Assembly: GCA_000513555.1 (NCBI GenBank)
Contig: ALYD01000002.1
Location: 122,461 to 186,460, forward strand
Direction of reading: 5' to 3'
Length of the DNA: 64,000 bases
Source: Lachnospiraceae bacterium JC7
GTDB taxonomy: Bacteria; Bacillota; Clostridia; Lachnospirales; Lachnospiraceae
Position numbers and translations under genes: made by a program
Part shown: positions 1 to 8,862 of the stretch, piece after piece
Layout: the number at the start of each line of letters is the position of its first letter
Numbering within the stretch: position 1 is the stretch's first letter
The notes under the pieces: generated by a model
Databases searched by the model: none
The model's input: only the letters and a program-made list of their open reading frames with translations
What the model was told of the DNA's origin: nothing

Positions 1-159
1 CCTTAAGGAGAATCTGCTTACTTTCTTCCCAATCACTGCCTCATCTTTATCTTCAGTACCGGGCAAGGGACGTATATTTTCAGTCTTCTCCTCCTGACCC
101 ACGAACTTTTGTGTTTTAATCCCTTGGGTCATGAATGATTTTTTATCAGTTTCCGCCAT
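1..159 (-). CDS. Start of an unidentified protein, probably an ABC permease (partial)
   Basis: An open frame runs from an ATG at 157-159 to the left edge (53 codons, no stop), so only the N-terminus is present. It is preceded by an AAGGGAAAG ribosome binding site and overlaps the end of the solute-binding protein gene by 14 bases, which indicates translational coupling in one operon. The visible residues are polar and charged with no membrane segment yet. In operons of this kind the missing partner is the second (LplB/UgpA-type) permease, which in this group often has a long hydrophilic N-terminus. That identity is inferred from context only. Confidence 0.5.
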   Translation of the reverse strand, partial: MAETDKKSFMTQGIKTQKFVGQEEKTENIRPLPGTEDKDEAVIGKKVSRFSLR

Positions 160-1666
160 CACTCTTTCCCTTCTCTGTGGTCTGTTCCTTCCTGCTGTTC
201 CATTCTGAAAGCTGACTCCTTATATCCTGAAGCAGCTCATTCATCCCGGCGGCCTCCATTCGTCTCTTTATCTCAGGAAGCACCACATCAGGATCACTGG
301 TGCCGGTCCTGAGCTCCGCCCCATAATCACTGTATATGGCAAGGAGTGCTGCGATGATATCCTCTTTTCCCGTCCGGTCATAGGCAAAACCGTTTATGGC
401 ACTCTGTATTCCCTCGGTTTCGTATTCCTCAAACACTCCCTTCCACTGGTCCGGGTCCGAAAGAAATGTCCTGCTTACGGATTCCACAGAGGCAGAAGCA
501 GAAGGACCTGTCTGATACAGCATCAAGTTGTATCTGTCCCGCCCCGTACTGCTCCTAAGAACCGTACCGTTGTCGAGGTATTCAAAATGCTTACCCTCTA
601 TGCCATAGGCAAGGATATCCCTGAATTTCCTGTCCGTACTGATTAGCTCGATATACTTAAGACATGCTGCCGCATGCTCCTCGTCACAGGCTGCGCAGAT
701 ACCGAACATGGCACCCTGTTCGCTGGAACGTGACAGATAAGGGCCGTCATATATGGAGGTCTTGACATTGAACCCCCACTCTTCAGGATTTGAAAATCCC
801 TGATAGCCTTTCCATGCAACTCCGAAGCGCACCGGAATGGACTTATCGGCGACAGTTGAATCGATGGTGGCTGCATCCGGGTGTATGTAACCCGCCTGAT
901 ACCATTTATGGAAAAGCCTGAATCTGTTCACCAGCTCCTCACACTCATAAAACGGAACCACATCATCACCTTCCTGTCCTTCTCCGAAGGGTAGAACTAT
1001 GATGGGATTTACAATGCGCTCAAGAAAATTGAGATAACCTGCAGGTCCGGATTTAGTCATATCAAGAGGAAACTTATCGGGATGATCCCTTTTATACGCT
1101 TCAAGGAAGGGTTCAATGTCTTCGAGTTTCATTCTCTCGGGAATCAACATCCCCTTCTTTCCTTCAAAGTAATCAGCATTGAGACGGAACATCTCCTCCG
1201 CTCCCATGTCCTTAAGAAGCGGTACCCCGTATATCCTTCCGTTCACACCGGCACAGGTCCAGTAGGGATCAACATACTCATAAAGCTTCGGAGTCTCCTT
1301 CTTTACGAGATCCGTGATGTCATAATACAGTCCCGCAGAAGCATTTTTATCGAAGTTGTTGACCCAGGAGGATGTAAAGACCATGTCATAATACTCTCCT
1401 GATGCCATCATGAGATTTATCTTTTCTGTGGTCTGGAATTCGAGATCCACCGTGACGCCGATCTTTTCACGGGATACAGCATTGGCAGCTTCCATCACCT
1501 CTTTGATATCGAGAGGAATATCTCCTCCCTGATATGTCACAACTCTCAGTTTAATGACTCCATCATGGTTCTCCTTCTGTCCGCATCCCGAAAGCAGTAA
1601 AAAAACCACCGGAATAATGACTACGAAAAAACCTCCCGCAATCTTCTGAAACAGTCCTTCATTCAT
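146..1666 (-). CDS. ABC transporter extracellular solute-binding lipoprotein
   Basis: A 506-residue exported lipoprotein that would capture an oligosaccharide or similar solute outside the cell and deliver it to the adjacent permease. The N-terminus has a hydrophobic segment ending in the lipobox LLLSGC at about residues 20-26. The rest has the size and aromatic-rich character of the large LplA/family-1 binding proteins that pair with LplB/LplC-like permeases. The ATG at 1666 was chosen because it has a GAGGAC ribosome binding site and places the signal peptide at the terminus; an earlier in-frame start at 1714 would add a non-signal-like leader. It lies 64 bases downstream of the permease gene. 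The substrate cannot be read from the sequence. Confidence 0.85.
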   Translation of the reverse strand: MNEGLFQKIAGGFFVVIIPVVFLLLSGCGQKENHDGVIKLRVVTYQGGDIPLDIKEVMEAANAVSREKIGVTVDLEFQTTEKINLMMASGEYYDMVFTSSWVNNFDKNASAGLYYDITDLVKKETPKLYEYVDPYWTCAGVNGRIYGVPLLKDMGAEEMFRLNADYFEGKKGMLIPERMKLEDIEPFLEAYKRDHPDKFPLDMTKSGPAGYLNFLERIVNPIIVLPFGEGQEGDDVVPFYECEELVNRFRLFHKWYQAGYIHPDAATIDSTVADKSIPVRFGVAWKGYQGFSNPEEWGFNVKTSIYDGPYLSRSSEQGAMFGICAACDEEHAAACLKYIELISTDRKFRDILAYGIEGKHFEYLDNGTVLRSSTGRDRYNLMLYQTGPSASASVESVSRTFLSDPDQWKGVFEEYETEGIQSAINGFAYDRTGKEDIIAALLAIYSDYGAELRTGTSDPDVVLPEIKRRMEAAGMNELLQDIRSQLSEWNSRKEQTTEKGKSDGGN

Positions 1667-1730
1667 ATATAAATGTCCTCTATCTCCTAGCTGCACTAAT
1701 CCCAATGTCTCCATCTGATCAGGAATTTCC

Positions 1731-2666
1731 TTATCCCTTGATGGCCCCTATCGTCATTCCGTTCTTCAGGAATTTATGGAAAAACGGAAGCAGGATCATT
1801 ACCGGCAGTATAACTATGACCACCATGACCATGCGAACCGTCACAGCCGGAGGGGTGTAGACTGCGGCGCCTGACATATACTGGGCATCTCTCGACAGCC
1901 TTTCGATGCTTCTGTCCATGTTCACCAGCACATACTGCAGCGGATAAAGCTCCGTGTGATTACTGTCCAGATACAGAAGTGACGGATACCAGCTGCTCCA
2001 GTAGGAAAACATCTGAAATACCGATACCGTCATGATCACAGGCTTAGAAATGGGAAGTACTATCAGTCTGAAGGTCTGGAACGGGTCACAGCCGTCCAGC
2101 TCCGCAGCTTCTATCAGTGAATCCGGGATAGAAATATGAAAATAATTTCTCAGGATCATGATGTACCATGTGGAGCAGAGTCCCGGCAGTATCAGCGCAA
2201 GATATGAATTTTTCAGATGGAATATCTGGGTGTTTACCATATAAGAAGAAACCAGCCCTCCGGAAAACATCATAGGTATCATAAGAAACAGAAGTATATG
2301 TCTCCTGAATCCGAACTCCTTCCTGGATACCGCATAGGCAACCGGGCACATGACGAGAAGACCTGACAGGGTACCTGACAGGGTTATAAAAACAGAATTA
2401 AAAAAAGATCTGAGGAGATATTCTCCGGAGTTAAATAGATAGCGGTAAGCGGAGAACGAGAAGCTCTTTGGAAAAAAGCTGTATCCAAGCTCCGTTACAC
2501 TCTCTTCAGAAGAAAAAGAAATGATGATGACCAGCAGTATGGGAAGGAATATCAAAAGAGCAATCAGTAAAAAAAACGCGCTCATGAATATATTCACTGT
2601 CCCTGAATAGGCACTTTTCTGTGGAATAATATATATGTCACGGCCCTTAGGATTATTGTCACTCAT
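1731..2666 (-). CDS. ABC transporter permease, MalG/LplC-type
   Basis: A 311-residue inner-membrane permease with about six hydrophobic segments. The cytoplasmic EAA loop that contacts the ATPase is clear near residues 185-205 (EAAELDGCDPFQTFRLIVLP). This is a typical carbohydrate or peptide importer subunit. It starts 6 bases after the symporter stop and is followed by the solute-binding protein, so the genes form one transcription unit. No ATPase is encoded in the visible part; such systems often share a common MsmK/UgpC-type ATPase encoded elsewhere. Confidence 0.87.
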   Translation of the reverse strand: MSDNNPKGRDIYIIPQKSAYSGTVNIFMSAFFLLIALLIFLPILLVIIISFSSEESVTELGYSFFPKSFSFSAYRYLFNSGEYLLRSFFNSVFITLSGTLSGLLVMCPVAYAVSRKEFGFRRHILLFLMIPMMFSGGLVSSYMVNTQIFHLKNSYLALILPGLCSTWYIMILRNYFHISIPDSLIEAAELDGCDPFQTFRLIVLPISKPVIMTVSVFQMFSYWSSWYPSLLYLDSNHTELYPLQYVLVNMDRSIERLSRDAQYMSGAAVYTPPAVTVRMVMVVIVILPVMILLPFFHKFLKNGMTIGAIKG

Positions 2667-2672
2667 TACAGA

Positions 2673-4346
2673 TCACCTCTGGTCTCTGCTCTTATATATC
2701 TCCATATCCAGCTCTCCCTCGCTTTTGGCTACGATCGCGGATACCGCCACATCTCCGAGACAGTTGCTCATGACTCTGAACATTCCGCAAAGGGAATCTA
2801 TACCCATCACAAGACCTATAGCTTCAACCGGTACGTTCATCTGTGACAAAAGAACCGAAAGACAGATAAGTCCTGAACCCGGGATGCCCGGTGCTCCCAT
2901 GGAAAGAACCACGATGGATATGATCATGGAAAGCATGGCTCCCTCTGTAACAGTAACGCCATAGATCCTGGCAAGAGCCAATGCAAATACAGCCAGATAG
3001 ACACATGTTCCATCCATATTGAGAGTTGCACCAAGAGGAATGGATAATGAAAAAATCCTCTTGCTGATTCCTAACTTTTTCTCACATGCTTCCATGTTTA
3101 TAGGGATGGAGGCATTGGATGAGGCCATGGAGAACACCTGAAGCATGGATGGTGCATATTTCTTTATAAAGTACCCGGGGTTGATCCTCCCCATCACCAC
3201 CATGAGGATGCAGTAAAATGCCATCATGATAATGAGTCCCAGTATAAATGTTCCCATCATTCCAAGAACCGACACCATGGTTCCCACACCCATAGTCAAA
3301 ATCATAGACATTATGGAGCAAAAGACAGCTACGGGCATAACCTTGACGATCATTTTTGTGACATTCAGGAACAGGTCATTGCAGGCGCTGAAAAACACCC
3401 TCAATATATCTGAATACTTGCCGAGATAGCCTGTTGCAATACCACACATCACAGCCATGAATATAAGCTGAAGCATATCCGATTTCAGAAAAGGATTAAT
3501 GATATCGGACGGCACGATTCCTATTATAGTATCCTTTATGGAAACATCCATGGTTTTTGATGTTATTGAGGACGCATCTGCAACCATAGACTCCGCCAGA
3601 TCTGAGTTACCGGGTTGTATAAGAAAGAAAATACCGATACCCACTGCCACTGCCACAAATGTTGTGAAAAGATACATCACTATGATCTTTCCCCCTATTC
3701 GTCCCAGAGCGGAAAGATCCGAGAACTGTACGATACAGGAAATGATCGAAAAGAAAACCACCGGCGCAACGATCATCTTCAGAGAATTCATGTACATGGT
3801 CTTGATGGGAATAAGAAGCATGCTGTTCAATGTTTTGTTGAGCTCATCCGGAACAAAGGACGAAAACAGTATGCCGAAAACTATGGCAAGGACCATGGCT
3901 CCAAGAGTCCTGTACAGGTATGTCCTCGGTGACCGTACCACAGTCATCCTTATATAATTGACGCCATTCACATGTGTGTACCTTATATCATCCGTCATGG
4001 CTTTAAGGATGATATTTCTTAAAGCCTCCTGAATGTCGTCTCCATTATCCACATCCTCCAAAAGGGATGTCGATGCCATATTGTCTACAAGAGAATATTC
4101 CTCTCCGGCCGCTATAAGTTCTATGTTGACATTACCGAATTCTGCTTTGAATACTACAGTTATCTCCCCGGCATCTTCCCCATTCTTCCTGTGGCTGATG
4201 AGACTGTCTGCAGCCTCTTCCACCGCAAGAACAGCCTTACCTTTGTTTCTTTTCTCTGTTCCGCACTCGTCAAGCTTATCATTTATAAACAGTGTCAGCT
4301 CACCGATACTTTTGATATCTGCGCTAAATTGTTTTTTTACTATCAT
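2673..4346 (-). CDS. Na+/dicarboxylate (SDF) symporter with N-terminal anti-sigma-like ATPase domain
   Basis: A 557-residue protein. Residues from about 150 onward are a sodium:dicarboxylate symporter: several membrane helices, the serine-rich hairpin (SMASSNASIPINM) and the NMDGT motif that binds sodium and substrate. The first 130 or so residues are soluble and resemble a small HATPase_c/anti-sigma (RsbW-like) fold, with an EEAADSLISH helix followed by paired beta strands, but the canonical N-box asparagine is not obvious. The domain may sense a ligand or be degenerate. The ATG at 4346 has an AAGGG site; a weaker start is at 4388. It is the first intact gene of the operon with the ABC transporter below it. 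Confidence 0.8.
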   Translation of the reverse strand: MIVKKQFSADIKSIGELTLFINDKLDECGTEKRNKGKAVLAVEEAADSLISHRKNGEDAGEITVVFKAEFGNVNIELIAAGEEYSLVDNMASTSLLEDVDNGDDIQEALRNIILKAMTDDIRYTHVNGVNYIRMTVVRSPRTYLYRTLGAMVLAIVFGILFSSFVPDELNKTLNSMLLIPIKTMYMNSLKMIVAPVVFFSIISCIVQFSDLSALGRIGGKIIVMYLFTTFVAVAVGIGIFFLIQPGNSDLAESMVADASSITSKTMDVSIKDTIIGIVPSDIINPFLKSDMLQLIFMAVMCGIATGYLGKYSDILRVFFSACNDLFLNVTKMIVKVMPVAVFCSIMSMILTMGVGTMVSVLGMMGTFILGLIIMMAFYCILMVVMGRINPGYFIKKYAPSMLQVFSMASSNASIPINMEACEKKLGISKRIFSLSIPLGATLNMDGTCVYLAVFALALARIYGVTVTEGAMLSMIISIVVLSMGAPGIPGSGLICLSVLLSQMNVPVEAIGLVMGIDSLCGMFRVMSNCLGDVAVSAIVAKSEGELDMEIYKSRDQR

Positions 4347-4387
4347 AAATTGCCCTTCTGCTACTATATGTTTATGATTGATACCCA

Positions 4388-4612
4388 TTACTTATCCCAT
4401 AAATAGTTATATCGGCAAATTTTTAGAATTATTAATTTAAAAATCATTCCGGCGATGGCCACAGTCCCCACGGTATCCAGATAAAGCGGCAGTTTAAAGA
4501 CCGTAACCTGAAAGTTCAGCGACAGGTTCAGCATAACTCCGGCGATGCACAGTATGACCGCCATTATATTGGATCTGTTTCGTAATAACTCTTTAACCCT
4601 TTCAGCTATCAT
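4388..4612 (-). pseudogene. Truncated N-terminus of a multi-spanning membrane (sensor) protein
   Basis: A 74-codon frame with a strong GGAGG ribosome binding site at its ATG. It begins like the membrane input module of some Lachnospiraceae signalling proteins: a first transmembrane helix followed by LPLYLDTVGT. After roughly 55 residues the similarity stops and the frame ends in an unrelated basic tail at the start of the symporter gene. I read it as a remnant left by a deletion, after which the symporter became the next gene. Its promoter and ribosome binding site could still drive the downstream operon. The family assignment is by recollection of the motif only. Confidence 0.45.
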
Positions 4613-4646
4613 CAAAACCTCCGCCGTTTATACTGATCAAATGAAT

Positions 4647-4682
4647 AAAAAAAGAGCAAGGCCCTATTCTGAGGCCTTGCTC
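4647..4682 (-). terminator. Rho-independent terminator of the TetR gene
   Basis: A perfect 10-bp stem (GAGCAAGGCC / GGCCTTGCTC, 4654-4663 with 4673-4682) and 9-base loop, followed on the minus strand by seven Ts. It lies about 100 bases beyond the TetR stop codon. Confidence 0.9.
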
Positions 4683-4782
4683 CCGAGCCTTCAAAAATGA
4701 ACATACCTGTACATTTATTTTCGGCTGTTTGATCTTCCTTTATATACGGGAAATTATAAAATTTTTATTTAGTGTGATAACA

Positions 4783-5466
4783 TCACTGCTTATAATACTC
4801 CAGCAGGAGATTTCTCTGGTACTGAAGCTCTTCGATATCGCTGAAGCCGTTCTCCGGTATATACACCAGTCCCACAGCATATCTCGTTACTGCTGCAAGC
4901 ATGAGATGGAGTGTCTTGCTGAACACCATCTCCTCCGGCTCGTCTGTACGGATGGTATGATCCTGCTCCGCTTTTATATATATCAGATGAAATGCTGTCC
5001 TAAGGTCACGGATTATTTCTTCATAAGGCTTCATGACATCACGGTCAATATCCTCAGACTGTATGTAGATATTGAAAAACTGGTTGAATCTGAGCAGATC
5101 TCTGTGATTCCTGTACAGTGCCAGAAACGAGTCCAGATAGAAGCCGAATACTTCTGCCGCAGTCATTTTACTGAGATTCATGTTCGGGACCCTGTTTCTG
5201 TTTTCTTCCCGGACCTGCATCCACTTCCAGGCAGCCACCGCCACTACAAGTATCGGTTTTGACTGAAAATAGCGGTACAGTGTCATGTCCTTGTAACCAC
5301 TGGCTTTTGCTATCTCTGACATGGTAACAGATTCTATGGTTCTGGTTGAGAACAGCTCGTAACTTTTCTCTAAGAATGTATTCCGAGTTACTTCTGTTCG
5401 TGTCTGATCTTTCTTTCTGCCGGCAATTCCCAAATTCAACCTCTCTTCCATGAAGACAGCTCGCAT
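4783..5466 (-). CDS. TetR/AcrR-family transcriptional regulator
   Basis: A roughly 227-residue repressor. A helix-turn-helix lies near residues 25-70 (VTMSEIAKASGYKDMTLYRYF), followed by an all-helical ligand/dimer domain without recognisable family signature. The start is uncertain: ATG codons at 5466 and 5451 are both possible and neither has a strong ribosome binding site. No efflux or enzyme gene sits directly beside it. Its most obvious candidate operator is the palindrome at 5707-5725 in the upstream intergenic stretch. Between 5473 and 5675 I see no gene. Confidence 0.8.
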   Translation of the reverse strand: MRAVFMEERLNLGIAGRKKDQTRTEVTRNTFLEKSYELFSTRTIESVTMSEIAKASGYKDMTLYRYFQSKPILVVAVAAWKWMQVREENRNRVPNMNLSKMTAAEVFGFYLDSFLALYRNHRDLLRFNQFFNIYIQSEDIDRDVMKPYEEIIRDLRTAFHLIYIKAEQDHTIRTDEPEEMVFSKTLHLMLAAVTRYAVGLVYIPENGFSDIEELQYQRNLLLEYYKQ

Positions 5467-5675
5467 CTTCAAGTATTATTTTTATTAAACCTCAGAATCC
5501 CTTCTTCTATACTCCGTGCCAAACGTCATCCCCTCACATACGTAACCAGGATAGTATATTACATATGACTCTTTATGCCAACCATTCTTAGCTTAATGTC
5601 TCTGCCATCTGCACTGAGCACCGCTCCCCCTGACTTCTTTGTCATCTCATATTCCTGAAAAACGATTCACGCAAC

Positions 5676-5725
5676 AAAAAAATGCCAGTATTACCAACAT
5701 TTCACTATGTTAGTAATACTAACAT
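5676..5725. promoter_or_regulatory. Overlapping palindromes: terminator of the 5816 remnant and/or TetR operator
   Basis: ATGTTAGTAATACTAACAT at 5707-5725 is a perfect 19-bp palindrome. Its left arm also pairs with AGTATTACCAACAT at 5687-5700 (13 of 14 bases), giving a stem that on the minus strand is followed by a run of seven Ts, like a terminator for the gene fragment ending at 5816. The same two copies are direct repeats 24 bp apart. A TetR regulator is encoded about 240 bp away, so an operator role is plausible. Confidence 0.5.
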
Positions 5726-5815
5726 TTTCGGTCAGAGGTATCAATCATTTTCGAGAGTATTCTCATCGACCAGATATCTGGGTCTCTGTTTCGATTCGAA
5801 GTACATCCTTTTCCA

Positions 5816-6070
5816 TTACCCCTCCAAACCGACTATCATAGTCTCGGCTTCTTTTTTTCTGCTGGGAGAAGCAAACCAGTCCTTAAATGTATCGACCAGC
5901 AGATATTCACCATCATATATGGCCCCCGGGTGAAACTGTATTTCTACATCTTTCCCGTCATATCTCCTGTCATTTTTGATCACCTTTATCAGAGGCCGTA
6001 GATTTTCCGTAAACATCCTGTCGGTAAATACCACTCCTATGTATTTACCTGCTTTTTCCCACAGCCCGGC
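5816..6070 (-). pseudogene. C-terminal fragment of a YdjC/ChbG-like deacetylase
   Basis: An open frame of 84 codons between an in-frame TAA at 6071-6073 and a stop at 5816. There is no ATG at its 5' end (only an internal GTG at 6034), so the upstream part of the gene is missing. The fragment contains KYIGVVFTDRMFTEN and VEIQFHPGAIYDGEY, which resemble the C-terminal part of ChbG/HpnK (YdjC) carbohydrate deacetylases, including the conserved HPG. It lies just after cbiC on the same strand and before the hairpin at 5676-5725. The N-terminal metal-binding half is absent, so it is probably not active. Confidence 0.5.
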
Positions 6071-6079
6071 TTATAACAC

Positions 6080-6829
6080 TTATATCCCATACAGCAACGC
6101 GTTTACTATGGCTGCTGCGATATTGGAGCCGCCCTTTCGTCCCCTCGCGACTATCAGCGGAATGTCTCCGTATTCCGGTTCTTTCCTGAGCTCCCATATG
6201 AGTTCCTTCGCCTCAACCACATTTACAAATCCAACGGGAACGGCAATGATTCCCGCAGGTCTCAGATTCTCCTCGCGGATAAGTCTCTCCAGCTCAATGA
6301 GAGCTGTTGGGGCATTTCCGATGGCGAAGATAATGTTAGCGGAAGCAGGCGCCACCTTTCCGGCATCTGAATCCTGATAAGAGTCAAACTTGATCTTAGG
6401 AAGGTGCTTCGCAAGTCTCGCAGCCTGTTCCATGCTTACAGTAGCCCGGGTGACCCCTCTCTTTTTGGCTTCTTCCGCCACCTCGGGATCCGACATGAAG
6501 CATCTTAGCTTTCCATCATATTTCGCCATCGAAACCTTGCTTATCCCCGATCTCGCCATCTCGGTATCCGTCACAACCGTGGCTCCTGCTGAAAGTGCAG
6601 CTCTCATTCTCTCTACTGCATGCTCAGTAAAAACAAGATTTTCATAATAATCGAAATCTGCCGATGTATGTATGCATCTCTCTATCACCGGAGCTTCTAC
6701 AGCCGGAAGCTTAACTCCTCTTCGATCCAGCTCCTCCCTGATGATCTCCATGCTTCTACGCTCTATATCCTTTGGCTCAATATGTTCAAACCTTATGTTC
6801 TTCACACTGCTCTCCCTGTACGACTTCAT
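6080..6829 (-). CDS. cbiC: Cobalt-precorrin-8 methylmutase (CbiC/CobH)
   Basis: A cytoplasmic enzyme that moves the C-11 methyl group of cobalt-precorrin-8 to C-12, giving cobyrinate. The 249-residue protein matches the family end to end: IERRSMEII near the N-terminus, IHTSADFDY with the catalytic-region histidine, VVTDTEMARSG, the APASANIIFAIGNAPTAL glycine-rich stretch and VPVGFVNVVEAKE. A GTG at 6805 with an AGGGAG site is an alternative start that would remove eight residues. It stands alone in its transcription unit, bounded upstream by the terminator at 6914-6948 and followed by a broken deacetylase gene. Confidence 0.93.
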   Translation of the reverse strand: MKSYRESSVKNIRFEHIEPKDIERRSMEIIREELDRRGVKLPAVEAPVIERCIHTSADFDYYENLVFTEHAVERMRAALSAGATVVTDTEMARSGISKVSMAKYDGKLRCFMSDPEVAEEAKKRGVTRATVSMEQAARLAKHLPKIKFDSYQDSDAGKVAPASANIIFAIGNAPTALIELERLIREENLRPAGIIAVPVGFVNVVEAKELIWELRKEPEYGDIPLIVARGRKGGSNIAAAIVNALLYGI

Positions 6830-6908
6830 ATATACTCAATCATACCATATTTTTCTTTTCCTTCGGCTTTGAAAACTGTTTTTCAACATAATGAAATGAC
6901 CGTATCAA

Positions 6909-6948
6909 AAAGAAAGCCACCTTTATGAGGATTTCACAAAGGTGGCTT
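6909..6948 (-). terminator. Terminator of the flavoprotein transcript
   Basis: An 11-bp perfect stem (AAGCCACCTTT at 6914-6924 with AAAGGTGGCTT at 6938-6948), followed on the minus strand by TTCTTTTT. It separates the flavoprotein gene from cbiC. Confidence 0.9.
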
Positions 6949-6985
6949 GTTTTCTGTATCAGTTTTAACTTTTTATCGCCAATGT

Positions 6986-8692
6986 TTATTTACCGGCATT
7001 TGCTGCGGCGCTCTCACCTGCAAGAAGACCTGAGGCATAGCAGAATCCGAGACCTGAACCGCCCTGATAGTAAGGCGTGCTCCAGAGGTCTGCATCGGCT
7101 CCGCACACATAAAGGTTCGGAATAGTCTTTCCGTCGGAAGTCAGGGCCGCAAGGTTTCCATCAGTCTTGATTCCGCCGAGAGTCAGCCATGCACCGACAT
7201 TGTACTCGATCATATAGAAAGGACCTGTCTTTACCGGAATAAGGTACTCCTTAGGAGTATACATCTGGTCATCCACTCCGCTATCGCAGGCTGCATTGTA
7301 AGTCTCCACTGTCTTTACGAGATTCGGCATGTTGAAGTGCTCAGCCAACTCCTCGATGGTATCCGCCTTGTAAGCCCAGTTCTGGGATACAGCCTCTTCA
7401 AAATCGTCATAGATATTGTCAAGAACAACACCCTCAAATCCCGCAAGAAGAGCCATTCCCATGTTTGCCTTTGCGCCTTCACCGAGGAAATCAATGACCG
7501 GTGTGGTGCTTATCCTGTCCATAAATGCCTGATCGACGATGGTGTAATAAGTGCTCTCGCGAAGGGCCTGCTCGCCGCTGTACATGGTGGCTTCGCACAT
7601 ACGACGCTCATCCATGAAACGGTCACCTGCTCTGTTCACCAGCATCAGTCCGAAATTCGGGAAATAGAAGGTGGCATTTGTTCCGCGGCCCGGTGCCCAT
7701 GAGAAGGTCGGAGTTGCCTTGAAGTTCGCCGCACCCATCTCATTCATGGAAATGGAGAAATTCTTGCCCATCTGGGCGCCCGCATTCTGAAGCAGTTGAA
7801 TGCCTTCGCCGTCATTGTAAATGCTGTCCTGAGGAACCAGCTCGGCACCGCCATAGTATTTGGCAACCATCTCCTTGTTCTGAAGGAAGCCGCCGGTACA
7901 TACGATAACGCTCTTTGCACGAATCTTCACGGTATTTCCGTCCTTGTCTTCGGTGAGCACACCTACGATGGCATCGCCCTCCCTCAGAAGATTGGTAACC
8001 TGGGTGTTCCAGCGAAGCTCAACGTCCGGTCTCACCTCAAAGATCTTCTCAAGGTATGGAACACGCTCAAGTCCGTCAACCATATATACATGTCCGCCGC
8101 GGCTCAGCCAGTCTGTAGCCCCCATGGCAAACGGGTATATCATAGGCATTCCGCTGTTAATGACTATGTCGATGGCACGTCCGCTGACCTCCAGCATGTT
8201 TCTCACGAGACGGGCATTGCACTGATAGTTGGTGCCTGCCATGATATGCTCAAAAGCCTCCTGCTTCGTGAGGTATCCATCATACTTAAGCTGCTCGCTG
8301 GACTCAATGTGCCATGCACCTGTGGTGTTGACATTGTTGGTGCCTGCGAAACCGGACGCACGGTCAAGGGCGATGACCTTGCAGCCCTTATCTGCCGCGC
8401 CTGCTGCCGCAGTTGTTCCCGCAACACCGATTCCCACAACGACTACATCTGTCTCCTCTTCCTTTGAAGCCTCTGCCTCATCATAAAGAAGTGTTTCAAA
8501 CTCTACAGACTTTCCCGCTGCTGCATCAGGTGCCAATGTTTCTGCCGAAGCACCTGTTGTTTCCTTTTCTTTCTCTCCTGCCGGATGGCTCTCCGCCGGA
8601 GGTATCTGAGGTCCACAGGCAACTGTCACTCCCATAGCTGCCACCGCAGCGAGACCTCCCTTTAGAAATGAACGACGACTGATTTCTTTCAT
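6986..8692 (-). CDS. Tat-exported FAD-dependent oxidoreductase of the fumarate reductase family
   Basis: A 568-residue flavoprotein. The N-terminus carries a twin-arginine signal (SRRSFLKGG), a hydrophobic stretch and VACG, which could be a lipobox, so the protein is probably exported folded and perhaps lipid-anchored. A dinucleotide-binding fold begins near residue 80 (VVVVGIGVAGTTAAAGAADK), and a C-terminal FAD motif is present (LGGIKTDGN, then NLYVCGADA and YQGGSGLG). This is the fumarate/urocanate reductase-like group, but no FMN-binding or haem domain is fused. The electron acceptor is not identifiable. It starts just after a small Cys-rich reading frame and a MerR regulator on the same strand. 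Confidence 0.85.
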   Translation of the reverse strand: MKEISRRSFLKGGLAAVAAMGVTVACGPQIPPAESHPAGEKEKETTGASAETLAPDAAAGKSVEFETLLYDEAEASKEEETDVVVVGIGVAGTTAAAGAADKGCKVIALDRASGFAGTNNVNTTGAWHIESSEQLKYDGYLTKQEAFEHIMAGTNYQCNARLVRNMLEVSGRAIDIVINSGMPMIYPFAMGATDWLSRGGHVYMVDGLERVPYLEKIFEVRPDVELRWNTQVTNLLREGDAIVGVLTEDKDGNTVKIRAKSVIVCTGGFLQNKEMVAKYYGGAELVPQDSIYNDGEGIQLLQNAGAQMGKNFSISMNEMGAANFKATPTFSWAPGRGTNATFYFPNFGLMLVNRAGDRFMDERRMCEATMYSGEQALRESTYYTIVDQAFMDRISTTPVIDFLGEGAKANMGMALLAGFEGVVLDNIYDDFEEAVSQNWAYKADTIEELAEHFNMPNLVKTVETYNAACDSGVDDQMYTPKEYLIPVKTGPFYMIEYNVGAWLTLGGIKTDGNLAALTSDGKTIPNLYVCGADADLWSTPYYQGGSGLGFCYASGLLAGESAAANAGK

Positions 8693-8707
8693 GATACACT
8701 CTCCTTT

Positions 8708-8821
8708 TCAGCAGCCACACATCTCACATTTACCTTCCGGGCTCTCATTACACTTACAGCTTTTGTTGCATATAATCTTCAGTTTCCAGAGTCCATTCTG
8801 AGCAGTATGTGGCTTTCCCAA
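8708..8821 (-). CDS. Possible Cys-rich small protein (37 aa, TTG start)
   Basis: Between the MerR stop and the flavoprotein ribosome binding site there is an open frame ending in ICNKSCKCNESPEGKCEMCG plus a final Cys. It has six cysteines in 20 residues, spaced C-x3-C-x-C-x7-C-x2-C-x-C. Its TGA is followed directly by the AAAAGGAGAG site of the flavoprotein gene. The best start is TTG at 8821 with a weak GAGATA site; another TTG is at 8836, and an in-frame stop occurs shortly before. Such spacing suits a metal or iron-sulfur site. I do not recognise a family, and the non-ATG start keeps confidence low. Confidence 0.35.
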   Translation of the reverse strand: MGKPHTAQNGLWKLKIICNKSCKCNESPEGKCEMCGC

Positions 8822-8862
8822 TGACTTATATCTCAATTCTAAAGTCTACAGTTACTGAAGAG

